DNA of 64,000 bases from an uncultured Dechloromonas sp. (GTDB lineage Bacteria; Pseudomonadota; Gammaproteobacteria; Burkholderiales; Rhodocyclaceae), in assembly GCF_945957265.1 (NCBI RefSeq), contig NZ_CAMFKO010000003.1:1-64000 (forward strand), in the 5' to 3' direction. A program made the translations under genes and the position numbers. The notes below the pieces were generated by a model. The model was not told the DNA's origin and ran no database searches. It saw only the letters and a program-made list of their open reading frames with translations. Numbering within the stretch: the first letter of the stretch is position 1; each line of letters starts with the position of its first letter. Positions 26,072-34,188 of this stretch are shown here, piece by piece.

Positions 26072-26090
26072 TTTTGTGCACCGCACAAAA
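26072..26090. promoter_or_regulatory. Perfect palindromic operator upstream of the phasin promoter
   Basis: TTTTGTGC-ACC-GCACAAAA is a perfect 8-base inverted repeat with a 3-base centre, ending 6 bases before the -35 box of the first phasin gene. A TGC/GCA-type palindrome beside a phasin promoter suggests the site of PhaR, the PHB-responsive repressor, but PhaR is not encoded in this window and the match is by resemblance only. Confidence 0.55.
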
Positions 26091-26096
26091 TTATTG

Positions 26097-26124
26097 TTGA
26101 CAAGTCGACAATCATCCCTATAAT
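26097..26124 (+). promoter_or_regulatory. Consensus sigma-70 promoter of the first phasin gene
   Basis: Perfect -35 TTGACA (26097-26102) and perfect -10 TATAAT (26119-26124) with a 16-base spacer. The leader of about 80 bases ends in an AGGAG ribosome-binding site before the ATG at 26210. A strong promoter fits the abundance of phasins on PHB granules. Confidence 0.85.
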
Positions 26125-26209
26125 TAAGTTCATGCTGCAGCGCAACATGCCCGCTGGCGACGCTGCGAAAATTCGTAGTACGACATGACTTTTATTAGGA
26201 GATAAACCC

Positions 26210-26764
26210 ATGTTCACGACCCCCGAGCAATTCGCTGCCGCCAACAAGGCCACCGTCGATTCCCTGCTGTCCCTGGCCAACACCGCCCTGGCTTCCGCCG
26301 AGCGCATCGCCGCCCTGAACCTGAACACCGCCCGTTCCGTGATGGAAGACTCCGTCTCCGGCGCCAAGGCCCTGATGGGTGCCAAGGACGTCCAGGAAGC
26401 CCTGTCCATCCAGGCTTCGCTGGCCCAGCCGAACGTCGAGAAGGCCGTCGCCTACTCGCGCAGCGTCTATGAAATCTCCGCCCAGACCCAGGAAGAGCTG
26501 TCCAAGATGGTCGAAGCCCAGTTCGGCGACTTCCAGAAGACCGTTGCCGGCCTGCTCGACAAGGCCGCCAAGTCCGCTCCGGCCGGTTCCGACGTTGCCG
26601 TCGCCGCCGTCAAGAGCGCCATCGCTGCCGCCAACTCCGCTTTCGACAACATGAACAAGGCTGCCAAGCAAGTTGCCGAAATCACCGAAGCCAACGTCGC
26701 CGCCGCCACCAACGCCACCGTCAAGGCTGTTGGCGCCACCGCCGCCGCTTCCAAGAAGAAGTAA
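26210..26764 (+). CDS. Phasin family protein (PHB granule surface protein)
   Basis: Phasins coat polyhydroxybutyrate granules and control their number and size. The 184-aa product is almost entirely helical and matches the Phasin_2 family: FTTPEQFAAANKATVDSLL, the ERIAALNLNTARSVMEDS segment, LAQPNVEKAVAYSRSVYEI and a C-terminal Ala/Lys-rich tail ending SKKK. It has a strong promoter, an AGGAG ribosome-binding site, and its own terminator before the second phasin. The codon set is strongly biased, as in highly expressed genes. Confidence 0.95.
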   Translation: MFTTPEQFAAANKATVDSLLSLANTALASAERIAALNLNTARSVMEDSVSGAKALMGAKDVQEALSIQASLAQPNVEKAVAYSRSVYEISAQTQEELSKMVEAQFGDFQKTVAGLLDKAAKSAPAGSDVAVAAVKSAIAAANSAFDNMNKAAKQVAEITEANVAAATNATVKAVGATAAASKKK

Positions 26765-26778
26765 GCAACTGCCTGTTC

Positions 26779-26806
26779 AACCCCTGCCTCGGCAGGGGTT
26801 TGTCGT
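26779..26806 (+). terminator. Terminator between the two phasin genes
   Basis: AACCCCTGCC-TC-GGCAGGGGTT is followed by a weak T-rich tract (TGTCGTTT). It may only attenuate transcription into the second phasin, which has no clear promoter of its own in the 79-base gap. Confidence 0.65.
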
Positions 26807-26843
26807 TTCATCCGCAGCACACATTCAAAAACTGGAGATGATG

Positions 26844-27416
26844 ATGAGCAACCCGAATTTCGAACAACTGACCGCCGCCCAGAAAGCCAACGCCGAAGTC
26901 ATGATGGCCCTGATGCGCACCGCCTTCAACGGCGTCGAGCGCCTGACCGCCCTCAACATGGCCGCTTCCCGCGAGTTCTTCAACTCGACGGTTGCCAACA
27001 CCCAGCAACTGCTCGGCGCCAAGGATGCCAACACCGTCGCCAAGCTGAACAGCGAACTGGCCCAGCCGAACGTCGACAAGCTGGTCAGCTACTCGCGCAG
27101 CGTCTATGACCTGGTTTCCGAAATGCAGAAGGAAATCACCTCGGTCATGGAAGCCCAGTACAGCAGCTTCGCCAAGAATGCCGAAAGCGCCGTCGAAAAG
27201 GCCAAGGCCTCCGCTCCGGTCGGTGGCGACGTGTTTGCCGCCACCATGCAGTCGATGCTCGGCGCCTCGACCAAGGCCTTCGACCAGATGACCTCGATGG
27301 CCAAGCAGCTGTCCGACATCGCCGAAGCCAACATCCAGGCTGCCAGCCAGGTTACCGCCGTCGCTCCGGCCAAGAAGAGCGCCACCGCTGCCGCCGCCAA
27401 GAAGGTCGCCAAGTAG
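26844..27416 (+). CDS. Second phasin family protein
   Basis: This 190-aa paralogue of the preceding gene has matching blocks in the same order: FEQLTAAQKANAEVMMALM, VERLTALNMAASREFFNS, LAQPNVDKLVSYSRSVYDL, and an Ala/Lys-rich tail. Three ATG codons stand in a row (26838, 26841, 26844). The last has the best spacing from the GGAG at 26834-26837, so MSNPNF is chosen. Tandem phasins are common in PHB producers and probably arose by duplication. A strong terminator follows. Confidence 0.93.
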   Translation: MSNPNFEQLTAAQKANAEVMMALMRTAFNGVERLTALNMAASREFFNSTVANTQQLLGAKDANTVAKLNSELAQPNVDKLVSYSRSVYDLVSEMQKEITSVMEAQYSSFAKNAESAVEKAKASAPVGGDVFAATMQSMLGASTKAFDQMTSMAKQLSDIAEANIQAASQVTAVAPAKKSATAAAAKKVAK

Positions 27417-27442
27417 GAAACGCCAAACCCGTTTGGCCAGAA

Positions 27443-27468
27443 AAGCCCGCGCCCGACGCGGGCTTTTT
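27443..27468 (+). terminator. Rho-independent terminator after the second phasin
   Basis: AAGCCCGCG-CCCGA-CGCGGGCTT followed by TTTT, 26 bases after the stop codon. Convergent ybaK ends 34 bases further on. Confidence 0.85.
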
Positions 27469-27501
27469 GTTGCCCGAATTATTGACCGAACCGCCGCCGG
27501 A

Positions 27502-27987
27502 TCAATCCTGGCGGATATCCGCCCAATCGGCCCCGGTCAGGGCCTGCAGGGCTGCGGGGGCGAGCGGAAATACCGAGAACGGCGTTCCCGCCGCCGCCCA
27601 GACTGTCGCGAACTGCAGGAGGTCGCGGTCGAGCAGCAGTCGCACCGGCCCGGCATGGCCGAGTGGCGCCACGCCGCCGATCGCATAGCCGGTCGATTCC
27701 CTGACGAAATCGGCATCGGCCCGCCCCAGTTTGACGCCGAAACAAGCCGCCACCTTGGCCTCGCTGACCCGGTTGGCGCCGCTGGCGACGACCACCACCG
27801 CACCGCCCGCCGTCTTGTTGCGAAAGACGACCGACTTGGCGATTTCCGCCACCGCGCAGCCGACCGCTTCGGCAGCCTCGGCGCTGGTCCGCGTCGGCTG
27901 TTCGAATTCGACCACCTGCACCGGCAAACCGGCATCGGCCAGCAAGCCCTGCGTGCGCAGCGCGGTCGGGTGCTGCGCCGGCTTCAC
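27502..27987 (-). CDS. YbaK/EbsC family aminoacyl-tRNA deacylase
   Basis: This is a probable trans-editing enzyme that hydrolyses mischarged tRNA such as Cys-tRNA(Pro). The 161-aa product has the YbaK fold markers: VVEFEQPTRTSAEAAEAVG, IAKSVVFRNK with the conserved Lys, VVVASGANRVSEAKVA and ATGYAIGGVAPLGHAG-like (STGYAIGGVAPLGH). The start is GTG at 27987, overlapping the TGA of the upstream gene (GTGA); a longer frame exists but is antisense-like in composition. The exact tRNA substrate is not decidable (YbaK, ProX and other subgroups look alike). Confidence 0.88.
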   Translation of the reverse strand: MKPAQHPTALRTQGLLADAGLPVQVVEFEQPTRTSAEAAEAVGCAVAEIAKSVVFRNKTAGGAVVVVASGANRVSEAKVAACFGVKLGRADADFVRESTGYAIGGVAPLGHAGPVRLLLDRDLLQFATVWAAAGTPFSVFPLAPAALQALTGADWADIRQD

Positions 27988-28748
27988 GGCCGCCAGACCC
28001 AGTCGATGCCGCGTCGTTCGACTTCGGCCCGGATTTCCGCCATCGCCTGGTCGACCAGCGCCGGCGCCCCTTCGACGCCGAGTTCCAGGTGCCTGCGCTC
28101 CTTGCCGACCAGCGACGGCAGCGAGAACAGGCGCAGCGTCGGGTAGGCGGCCACGATGCGCTCCATCAGGTCGAGCAGCGCACTCTCGTAGGCGGCCGGC
28201 CCGGTGAGCAGGAAGGCTTTCTCGACCGTCTCCGCGACCGGCTGGAACAGCTCCCCGTGGAAGGTGTCGAGCGCCCATTCGATCATCGGGTGCGCCATCT
28301 GCGGGAAGCCGGGCACGAAGTAGTGGTCGTTGGCCATGAAGCCGGCAATGCGGTTGAAGGGATTGGGAATCATCCGCACGCCCTGCGGGAAGGTCACCAG
28401 CAGCTTGCGCTGGTCGCTGATGTCGTCGCCGGCGAAGCGGATCTTCAATTCCGCGAAGGCCTCGGCATGCAGTTCCAGGCCGACGCCGAGCGCCGCCGCC
28501 ACGGCCTGCCGGGTGTGGTCGTCCGGCGTGTTGCCGATGCCGCCGCAGGAAAAGACCACGTCGCCGGCCGCCATCGTGCGCCGGAAAGTCGCCGCCAGGC
28601 GCTGCCGGTCGTCGCCCAGGTACTCGACCCAGGACAGGCGCAGGCCGCGTGCCCCGAGCAGCTCGGCGATCTTCGCAAAGTGCTTGTCCTGGCGCTTTCC
28701 GGACAGGATTTCGTCGCCGATGATCACGGCGCCAAAGCTGCGGCTCAT
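27984..28748 (-). CDS. Molybdopterin-binding domain protein (CinA N-terminal-like)
   Basis: This 254-aa cytoplasmic protein has the MoCF_biosynth (MoaB/Mog/CinA-N) domain in its first 170 residues: FGAVIIGDEILSGKRQDKH, the GDVVFSCGGIGNTPDDHTR loop that binds molybdopterin in family members, and FPQGVRMIPNP. In many proteobacteria such standalone proteins are annotated as competence/damage-inducible A-like; the actual substrate is unknown. The ATG at 28748 has a GGGGAAA ribosome-binding site. It overlaps ybaK (4 bases) and the EI24 gene (4 bases), so the four genes from hrpA to ybaK form one probable transcript. Confidence 0.85.
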   Translation of the reverse strand: MSRSFGAVIIGDEILSGKRQDKHFAKIAELLGARGLRLSWVEYLGDDRQRLAATFRRTMAAGDVVFSCGGIGNTPDDHTRQAVAAALGVGLELHAEAFAELKIRFAGDDISDQRKLLVTFPQGVRMIPNPFNRIAGFMANDHYFVPGFPQMAHPMIEWALDTFHGELFQPVAETVEKAFLLTGPAAYESALLDLMERIVAAYPTLRLFSLPSLVGKERRHLELGVEGAPALVDQAMAEIRAEVERRGIDWVWRP

Positions 28749-29479
28749 AGACGTTTCCCCTCGACACTGACGACTGCGCCGGCACGCGAACGGCGCAGGG
28801 CTTCCAGCCCGTAATGGACGAATGACAGCGCCGCCAGCGCCGGCGCCAACAGGCCGACGAGCGGGATGTGCGCGAGCAGCGCCATGGTCAGGCCGAGCAT
28901 GAACAGCGGCGTCCGGTGCGCGCCCCGCAGGCTCGCCCATTCGCTGTCGGTGGCGTGCATCGACAGGGCGTCATAGGCGAAGGTGCGACGGTTCAGCCAG
29001 CCCATCAGCAACAGCGGAAGGAGCAGCGAGAATCCGGGAATCAGCCACAACGGAATGCTCGCCACCCAGGCGACGATGAAAACCAGCGAGGCCCCGATGC
29101 TGTTCAGCGCCGCGGCAACGAAGCTGTCGCGGCCCATCGCCGCCACGTCGCGGTACTCGGTTTGCGACAGGTGGCGCAGCATCAGCGGCATGATGACGAT
29201 GGCCGCGAGCAGCGAAGCGAACAGGTAGGCCAGGGCGAAGATCGCCATCCAGCCCCCCAGGTAGGCAAGGATGTGCGCCAGCCAGACCAGGCCCCAGCCG
29301 ACCAGCAGGGTCATCGGCGGGAATTCCATCATCTGCTGGACCGCCCAGCCGAGCGCGCCGACGGCAAGGCCGATGGCGAGCAGCAGCGAGACGATGGCCG
29401 GCGTCAGCACATAGAGCCATACCTTGCCGCTGCGCAGGCTGCCGAAGGTGCGCGCCAGGGCAAGCATCACATCACCCAT
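28745..29479 (-). CDS. EI24-domain (CysZ-like) membrane protein
   Basis: This 244-aa inner-membrane protein has the EI24/CysZ-like layout: four main hydrophobic regions (about 22-45, 60-95, 130-155, 190-225), with PPMTLLVGWGLVWLAHILAY and FVAAALNSIGASLVFIVAWV characteristic of the family. CysZ carries sulphate, but EI24 proteins outside enterobacteria have no confirmed substrate. The start is at 29479 with a GGAGGGA ribosome-binding site, overlapping the end of hrpA by 8 bases. Confidence 0.8.
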   Translation of the reverse strand: MGDVMLALARTFGSLRSGKVWLYVLTPAIVSLLLAIGLAVGALGWAVQQMMEFPPMTLLVGWGLVWLAHILAYLGGWMAIFALAYLFASLLAAIVIMPLMLRHLSQTEYRDVAAMGRDSFVAAALNSIGASLVFIVAWVASIPLWLIPGFSLLLPLLLMGWLNRRTFAYDALSMHATDSEWASLRGAHRTPLFMLGLTMALLAHIPLVGLLAPALAALSFVHYGLEALRRSRAGAVVSVEGKRL

Positions 29480-32400
29480 TCTTGATTCCCTCCCATTGTT
29501 TCTGCAGGCGCTTGGCGGAAACCGGAACCGGCGTCCGCAACTCCTGCGCATACAAGCCGACCCGCAATTCCTCCAGCAGCCAGCGGAATTGCTCGACCTG
29601 CGGATCGACGGTACCCATTTTCGCCAACTGGATCGCACGGCGTTCGTAATTAGTCCATAGCGGGCCGTATTCGGCCATGGCCTGGGCGTCGCGCGCCGGG
29701 TTGGCCTTCAGCTTGTCGAGGCGGACGCCGACGGCCTTCAGGTAGCGCGGGTAGTGCTGCAGGCGCTCGAAAGGGGTATCGATGACGAAGTGCTTGCCCA
29801 TCAAGCGCTTCAATTGCGCCTCGATGTCGGCCACCGCCGCGGCCTGCGCCTTGAAGGCCGGCAGCTTCTTGCTCACCGCTTGCCACTCGGTGAGCACGGT
29901 ACCGACCATGCGGCAAACCTCCTGCATGATCAGCCCGAGCCGCGCCTTGGCTTCGGCGCAGCGCGCCTTGAAGGCGTCCGGCGTGGTCGGCAGCGGTTCG
30001 GTCAGGCAGGCGCGCGCGAAGGTCAGGTCGACGATCTGCCGCTTCAATTCGTCGGTCGTGCCCAGGGCCATGAACTGCATGCCCATCTGGCTCATGCCCG
30101 GCACGTTCTTGTCGAAATACTTCACCTGCTCCCTGAACTGCAGCATGAACAGCCGGGCCAGGCCCCTGCGGTGCGATTCGGCCGCTTCCTCGGCCGAATC
30201 GAAGACCTTCAGGCTGACCGTCTCGCCGTCGTCGACCAAGGCCGGGTAGCCGATCACCGTCTGCTTGCCGACCGGCACTTCCATCAGTTCCGGCAGCTCG
30301 CCGAAAGTCCAGTCGGTCAGTTGCGTGTATTCGGACGGCGTTTCGTGCAGTTCGGCGAATTCCTCCTTGGCTTCCTTGCCCCACTCGCCGCGCAGGGCGA
30401 CCAGGCTGCGGTTCATGTCCAGCTGGCGGCCGTGTTCGTCGATCAGCTTGTAGTTCATCGAGAAATGCGGTGGCAGCGCGTCGGGGCGGAAGGCGTCGGG
30501 CGTCACCGCCCAGCCACGGGCATTGAGGCCGCGCGCCGTGAGGATGTAGTCGATCAGCGGCGGGATCAGCCCGGCGTTCATCTTCTTGTCGTTGCCGGCC
30601 GTGGCGGCAATGAATTCCTCGACGAACTCGGGCACCGGCACCAGCTTGGCACGGATTTTCTGCGGCAGCGTCTTGATCAGCTGGACCAGCTTTTCCTTCA
30701 ACAACCCGGGCACCAGCCATTCCATGCGCAGCACCGGAATCTGGTTCAGCTGCGCCAGCGGCAAGGTCAGCGTCACGCCATCGCGCGGCGAACCGGGCTC
30801 GAAATGGTAGCTCAGCGCGTACTCGACGCCGCCGACCTTGAGGTGATGCGGGAATGCCTCGGTGGTGACACCCGCGGCCGAGTGGCGCATCAGGTCGTCC
30901 TTGACCAGGAACAAGAGCCTGGGGTTCTCCTGCTCGGCCGTCTTGCGCCAATGGTCGAAGGTGGCGCCGTTGTGGATGTCTTCCGGAATCAGGTGGTCGT
31001 AGAAGGCGAAGATCAGCTCGTCGTCGACCAGCACGTCCTGCCGGCGCTGCTTGTGCTCGATCTTTTCGATATCGCGGATTTGCCGCTGGTTGTGCTGGAA
31101 GAAGGGCCAGCGCTTGGCGAAGCTTTCGTCGATCTCCTCGCCGACCAGGCCCTGGCGGATGAAGATCTCGCGCGCCTCGGCCGGCGCCAGCGGGCCGTAG
31201 TGGATGCGCCGCTTGGGGTTGATCACGATGCCGTAGAGCGTCGTGCGCTCCCAGCCAGCGACCTGCATCGCCTTCTTTTCCCAGTGCGGGTCGAAGTACT
31301 GGCGCTTGATCAGGTGAGCGCCCACTTTCTCGATCCAGCCATCTTCGATGCGGGCGACGCAGCGGCCGAACAGGCGCGTCGTTTCGGTGATCTCGGCCGC
31401 CATGATCCACTTGCCGGCCTTCTTCTGCAGCGGCGACGACGGGTGGATCAGGTAGCGGATGCCGCGCGCCCCGAGGTAGTAGCCGGATTCGTCCGACTTG
31501 CAGCCGATGTTGCCGAGCAGGCCGGTCAACAAGGCCTGGTGGATGGCATCGTAGGTGCCCGGGATATCGTTTTCCTTCCAGCCCAGTTCGGTGACCATGG
31601 CGTGCAACTGGCCATGCACCTCGCGCCATTCGCGCAGCCGCAGATACGACAGGAAATGGGCATGGCAGTTATCGACCAGCTGCTTGTTGGTCTTCTTGTG
31701 ATCGACGGCGTTCCTGAACCAGGCCCACAACTTGACCCAGCCGAGGAATTCCGACTTCTCGTCGATCCACAGCTTGTGCTTCTCGTCCGCCGCCTGCTGG
31801 CGTTCCTGCGGCCGTTCGCGCGGGTCCTGCGTCGACAACCCGGCGGCGATGACCAGCACTTCGCTGAGGCAGCCGAGGTCGCGGGCAGCGACCAGCATGC
31901 GGCCGATGCGCGGGTCGAGCGGCAGCCTGGCCAGCGCCTCGCCGACCCGGGTCAGCCGGTTCTCGTCGTCGAGCCCGCCGAGTTCCTGCAGCAGCGCGTA
32001 GCCGTCGCTGATCGCCTTGGCCGGCGGCGGCTCGATGAAGGGGAAAGTCTCGACGTCGGTCAGCTTCAGCGACTTCATGCGCAGGATGACGCCGGCCAGC
32101 GAGGAGCGCAGGATTTCCGGATCGGTGAACGGCGGGCGGGCGTTGAAATCCGCCTCGTCGTAGAGGCGCACACAGACGCCGGCCGCCACCCGGCCGCAAC
32201 GGCCGGCCCGCTGCCGCGCCGCGGCCTGCGAAATCGGCTCGACCTGCAGCTGCTCGACCTTGTTGCGGTACGAATAGCGCTTGACCCGGGCCAGACCGCT
32301 GTCGATGACGTAGCGGATACCGGGCACGGTCAGCGAGGTCTCGGCGACGTTGGTGGCCAGCACGATGCGCCGCTGGCCGCCGGAAGGCTTGAAGATGCGG

Positions 32401-33431
32401 TCCTGGTCGCCGGCCGACAGACGCGAGAACAGCGGCAGGATTTCCGGCGCGTGCGCCGACGACAGCCCCGGCCGGGCCAGCGCGTGCTTGCGCAAGGCCT
32501 CCGCCGCCTCGCGGATTTCCCGCTCGCCGGGCAGGAAGACCAGGATGTCGCCGCTGCCCAGCCGTGACAGCTCGTCGGCGGCGTCCACGATGGCGTCGTA
32601 GAGGTCGCGCTCGTCGTCCTTCTTGTCGATATCCGCCACCGGCCGGTAGCGCACCTCGACCGGGTAGAGCCGGCCGGAGACCTCGATCACCGGCGCCGGT
32701 TTTTCGTTGACCGCGAAATGCTGCGAGAAGCGCTCGGCGTCGATGGTCGCCGAGGTGATGATCAGCTTCAGGTCGGGCCGCTTGGGCAGCAACTGCTTCA
32801 GGTAGCCGAGCAGGAAGTCGATGTTCAGGCTGCGCTCGTGCGCCTCGTCGATGATGATCGCCTCGTAGGCGTTGAGGTAGGGATCGGACTGCGACTCGGC
32901 GAGCAGGATGCCGTCGGTCATCAGCTTGACCCAGCTTTCCGGCGTGGACTTGTCGTGGAAGCGGATCTTGACGCCGACCCCGGCGCCGACCTGGGTCTTC
33001 AGTTCCTGCGCCAGGCGCGTCGCCACCGAGCGGGCGGCCAGCCGGCGCGGCTGGGTGTGGCCGACCAGGCCGCGGGCGCCGATGCCGAGGTCGAGGCAGA
33101 TTTTCGGCAACTGCGTCGTCTTGCCCGAACCGGTTTCGCCGCAGACGATGACGACCTGGTTATGGGCGATCAGTTCGGCGATGTCGGCCCGACGCTCGTT
33201 GACCGGCAGGTCGGCCTGGAATTCCGGCTTCGGCAGCCGCGCCCGACGCGCGTCGACGGCCGCCTGCGATGCCCCCAGCAAGGCCGCCAGATCGCCCTGC
33301 AACTTCTGCCGCCTGTCCCCGGCGGCACGCGACAACTCGCGCCGGATCGCCAGCAGGCGCTTGGCGTCGGCCGTCAGGAAAGCTGGGGAAAGGTCATCAT
33401 GCGCGAGGCGCTTGCGGGAGGGAGTAGCCAT
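29472..33431 (-). CDS. hrpA: ATP-dependent RNA helicase HrpA
   Basis: This 1319-aa DEAH-box helicase has the usual HrpA length (about 1300). Motif I is GETGSGKTTQLPK, motif II DEAH (IIIDEAHERSLNIDFLLGY), motif III ITSATID, motif V LATNVAETSLTVPGI and motif VI QRAGRCGR. HA2 and OB-fold regions follow, then the long HrpA-specific C-terminal extension (DUF3418), which starts around residue 720. HrpA acts on RNA, including mRNA processing and rescue of stalled ribosomes in E. coli. It heads a minus-strand set with EI24, the MPT-binding gene and ybaK. Confidence 0.97.
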   Translation of the reverse strand: MATPSRKRLAHDDLSPAFLTADAKRLLAIRRELSRAAGDRRQKLQGDLAALLGASQAAVDARRARLPKPEFQADLPVNERRADIAELIAHNQVVIVCGETGSGKTTQLPKICLDLGIGARGLVGHTQPRRLAARSVATRLAQELKTQVGAGVGVKIRFHDKSTPESWVKLMTDGILLAESQSDPYLNAYEAIIIDEAHERSLNIDFLLGYLKQLLPKRPDLKLIITSATIDAERFSQHFAVNEKPAPVIEVSGRLYPVEVRYRPVADIDKKDDERDLYDAIVDAADELSRLGSGDILVFLPGEREIREAAEALRKHALARPGLSSAHAPEILPLFSRLSAGDQDRIFKPSGGQRRIVLATNVAETSLTVPGIRYVIDSGLARVKRYSYRNKVEQLQVEPISQAAARQRAGRCGRVAAGVCVRLYDEADFNARPPFTDPEILRSSLAGVILRMKSLKLTDVETFPFIEPPPAKAISDGYALLQELGGLDDENRLTRVGEALARLPLDPRIGRMLVAARDLGCLSEVLVIAAGLSTQDPRERPQERQQAADEKHKLWIDEKSEFLGWVKLWAWFRNAVDHKKTNKQLVDNCHAHFLSYLRLREWREVHGQLHAMVTELGWKENDIPGTYDAIHQALLTGLLGNIGCKSDESGYYLGARGIRYLIHPSSPLQKKAGKWIMAAEITETTRLFGRCVARIEDGWIEKVGAHLIKRQYFDPHWEKKAMQVAGWERTTLYGIVINPKRRIHYGPLAPAEAREIFIRQGLVGEEIDESFAKRWPFFQHNQRQIRDIEKIEHKQRRQDVLVDDELIFAFYDHLIPEDIHNGATFDHWRKTAEQENPRLLFLVKDDLMRHSAAGVTTEAFPHHLKVGGVEYALSYHFEPGSPRDGVTLTLPLAQLNQIPVLRMEWLVPGLLKEKLVQLIKTLPQKIRAKLVPVPEFVEEFIAATAGNDKKMNAGLIPPLIDYILTARGLNARGWAVTPDAFRPDALPPHFSMNYKLIDEHGRQLDMNRSLVALRGEWGKEAKEEFAELHETPSEYTQLTDWTFGELPELMEVPVGKQTVIGYPALVDDGETVSLKVFDSAEEAAESHRRGLARLFMLQFREQVKYFDKNVPGMSQMGMQFMALGTTDELKRQIVDLTFARACLTEPLPTTPDAFKARCAEAKARLGLIMQEVCRMVGTVLTEWQAVSKKLPAFKAQAAAVADIEAQLKRLMGKHFVIDTPFERLQHYPRYLKAVGVRLDKLKANPARDAQAMAEYGPLWTNYERRAIQLAKMGTVDPQVEQFRWLLEELRVGLYAQELRTPVPVSAKRLQKQWEGIKNG

Positions 33432-33538
33432 GGGGCCGCATTATATTCGCCCGGCCGCCCAAAACCGGCGCTCAAGCCCCGGCCGCTACCGGCGCCGCGC
33501 CCCCTTCGGCAACGCAGCCGCCAGGAAGGCCGAGGCTT

Positions 33539-34018
33539 CTACTTTCTCCATTTGGCCCACGGGTCCGCCGGGTCCGCAGCGGGAGCCCCTGCCGTATTCG
33601 AGGCACGCCTTCCCGCGCCGGCGCGCGGAGCCGCCGCAGCACGGTCGTACAAGGCCGCCTTTTGGGCGCGCTTCTCGCGCAGCCGCTCGCCATCCTCCAG
33701 GCTCAACTCGGCGGGCAGCCCCGGCTTCTGGTCCGCCGGCACGATGCGGTCGCGCGGCGGCAGCTCGAATTGCTCGTTCGACGCCCGCGGCAGGCTCTTG
33801 AACTGGTACAGATAAAAGGCCTCGACCTTCTCCCGCGCCCAATCGGTTTTTTTCAGGAACTTCACGGCGGACTCGACGCTCGGGTTGTTCGCGAAGCAAT
33901 TGATGTTCAGGTAGGCGTAGAGAATCTTGAACCCATAGTGCTGGGCGATCTCGGTCACCAGTTGTTTCAGGCTGACGCCGTGCAGCGGATTGTTTTGGTA
34001 GTCGAGATCGTCGGTCAT
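33539..34018 (-). CDS. VF530 family DNA-binding protein
   Basis: The first 75 residues of this 159-aa protein match the VF530/DUF2132 domain (NNPLHGVSLKQLVTEIAQHYG, INCFANNPSVESAVKFLKKT, WAREKVEAFYLY), a small helical fold reported to bind DNA. The remainder is charged and Ala/Pro-rich, and ends in DPWAKWRK. This octapeptide nearly repeats the N-terminal DPWGKWRK of the pseudouridine synthase at 58057-59391. The ATG at 34018 is preferred over one 11 codons upstream because the domain begins there. Confidence 0.85.
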   Translation of the reverse strand: MTDDLDYQNNPLHGVSLKQLVTEIAQHYGFKILYAYLNINCFANNPSVESAVKFLKKTDWAREKVEAFYLYQFKSLPRASNEQFELPPRDRIVPADQKPGLPAELSLEDGERLREKRAQKAALYDRAAAAPRAGAGRRASNTAGAPAADPADPWAKWRK

Positions 34019-34188
34019 GTTTTTCTTCCAGGCGAGTGCGTAGTCGTTCAATGCGTCAGGCGCGGAAAAAACGAAACGGCCACCGCGCCCTTCCCCGAGT
34101 CTGCCAGATAAGGGGCGGCATGCTACCTGTTTTTGTTGCTTCCGGCAGTCGATATACTGTCCGCATACTCATCAACGTCACTCCATTC

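Noticed and set aside
29754-32567. A 937-codon open frame on the plus strand opposite hrpA
   Set aside because: It has no ribosome-binding site or recognisable domain and is rich in Gly/Gln/Asp/His in the way high-GC antisense frames are. HrpA on the other strand has all helicase motifs.
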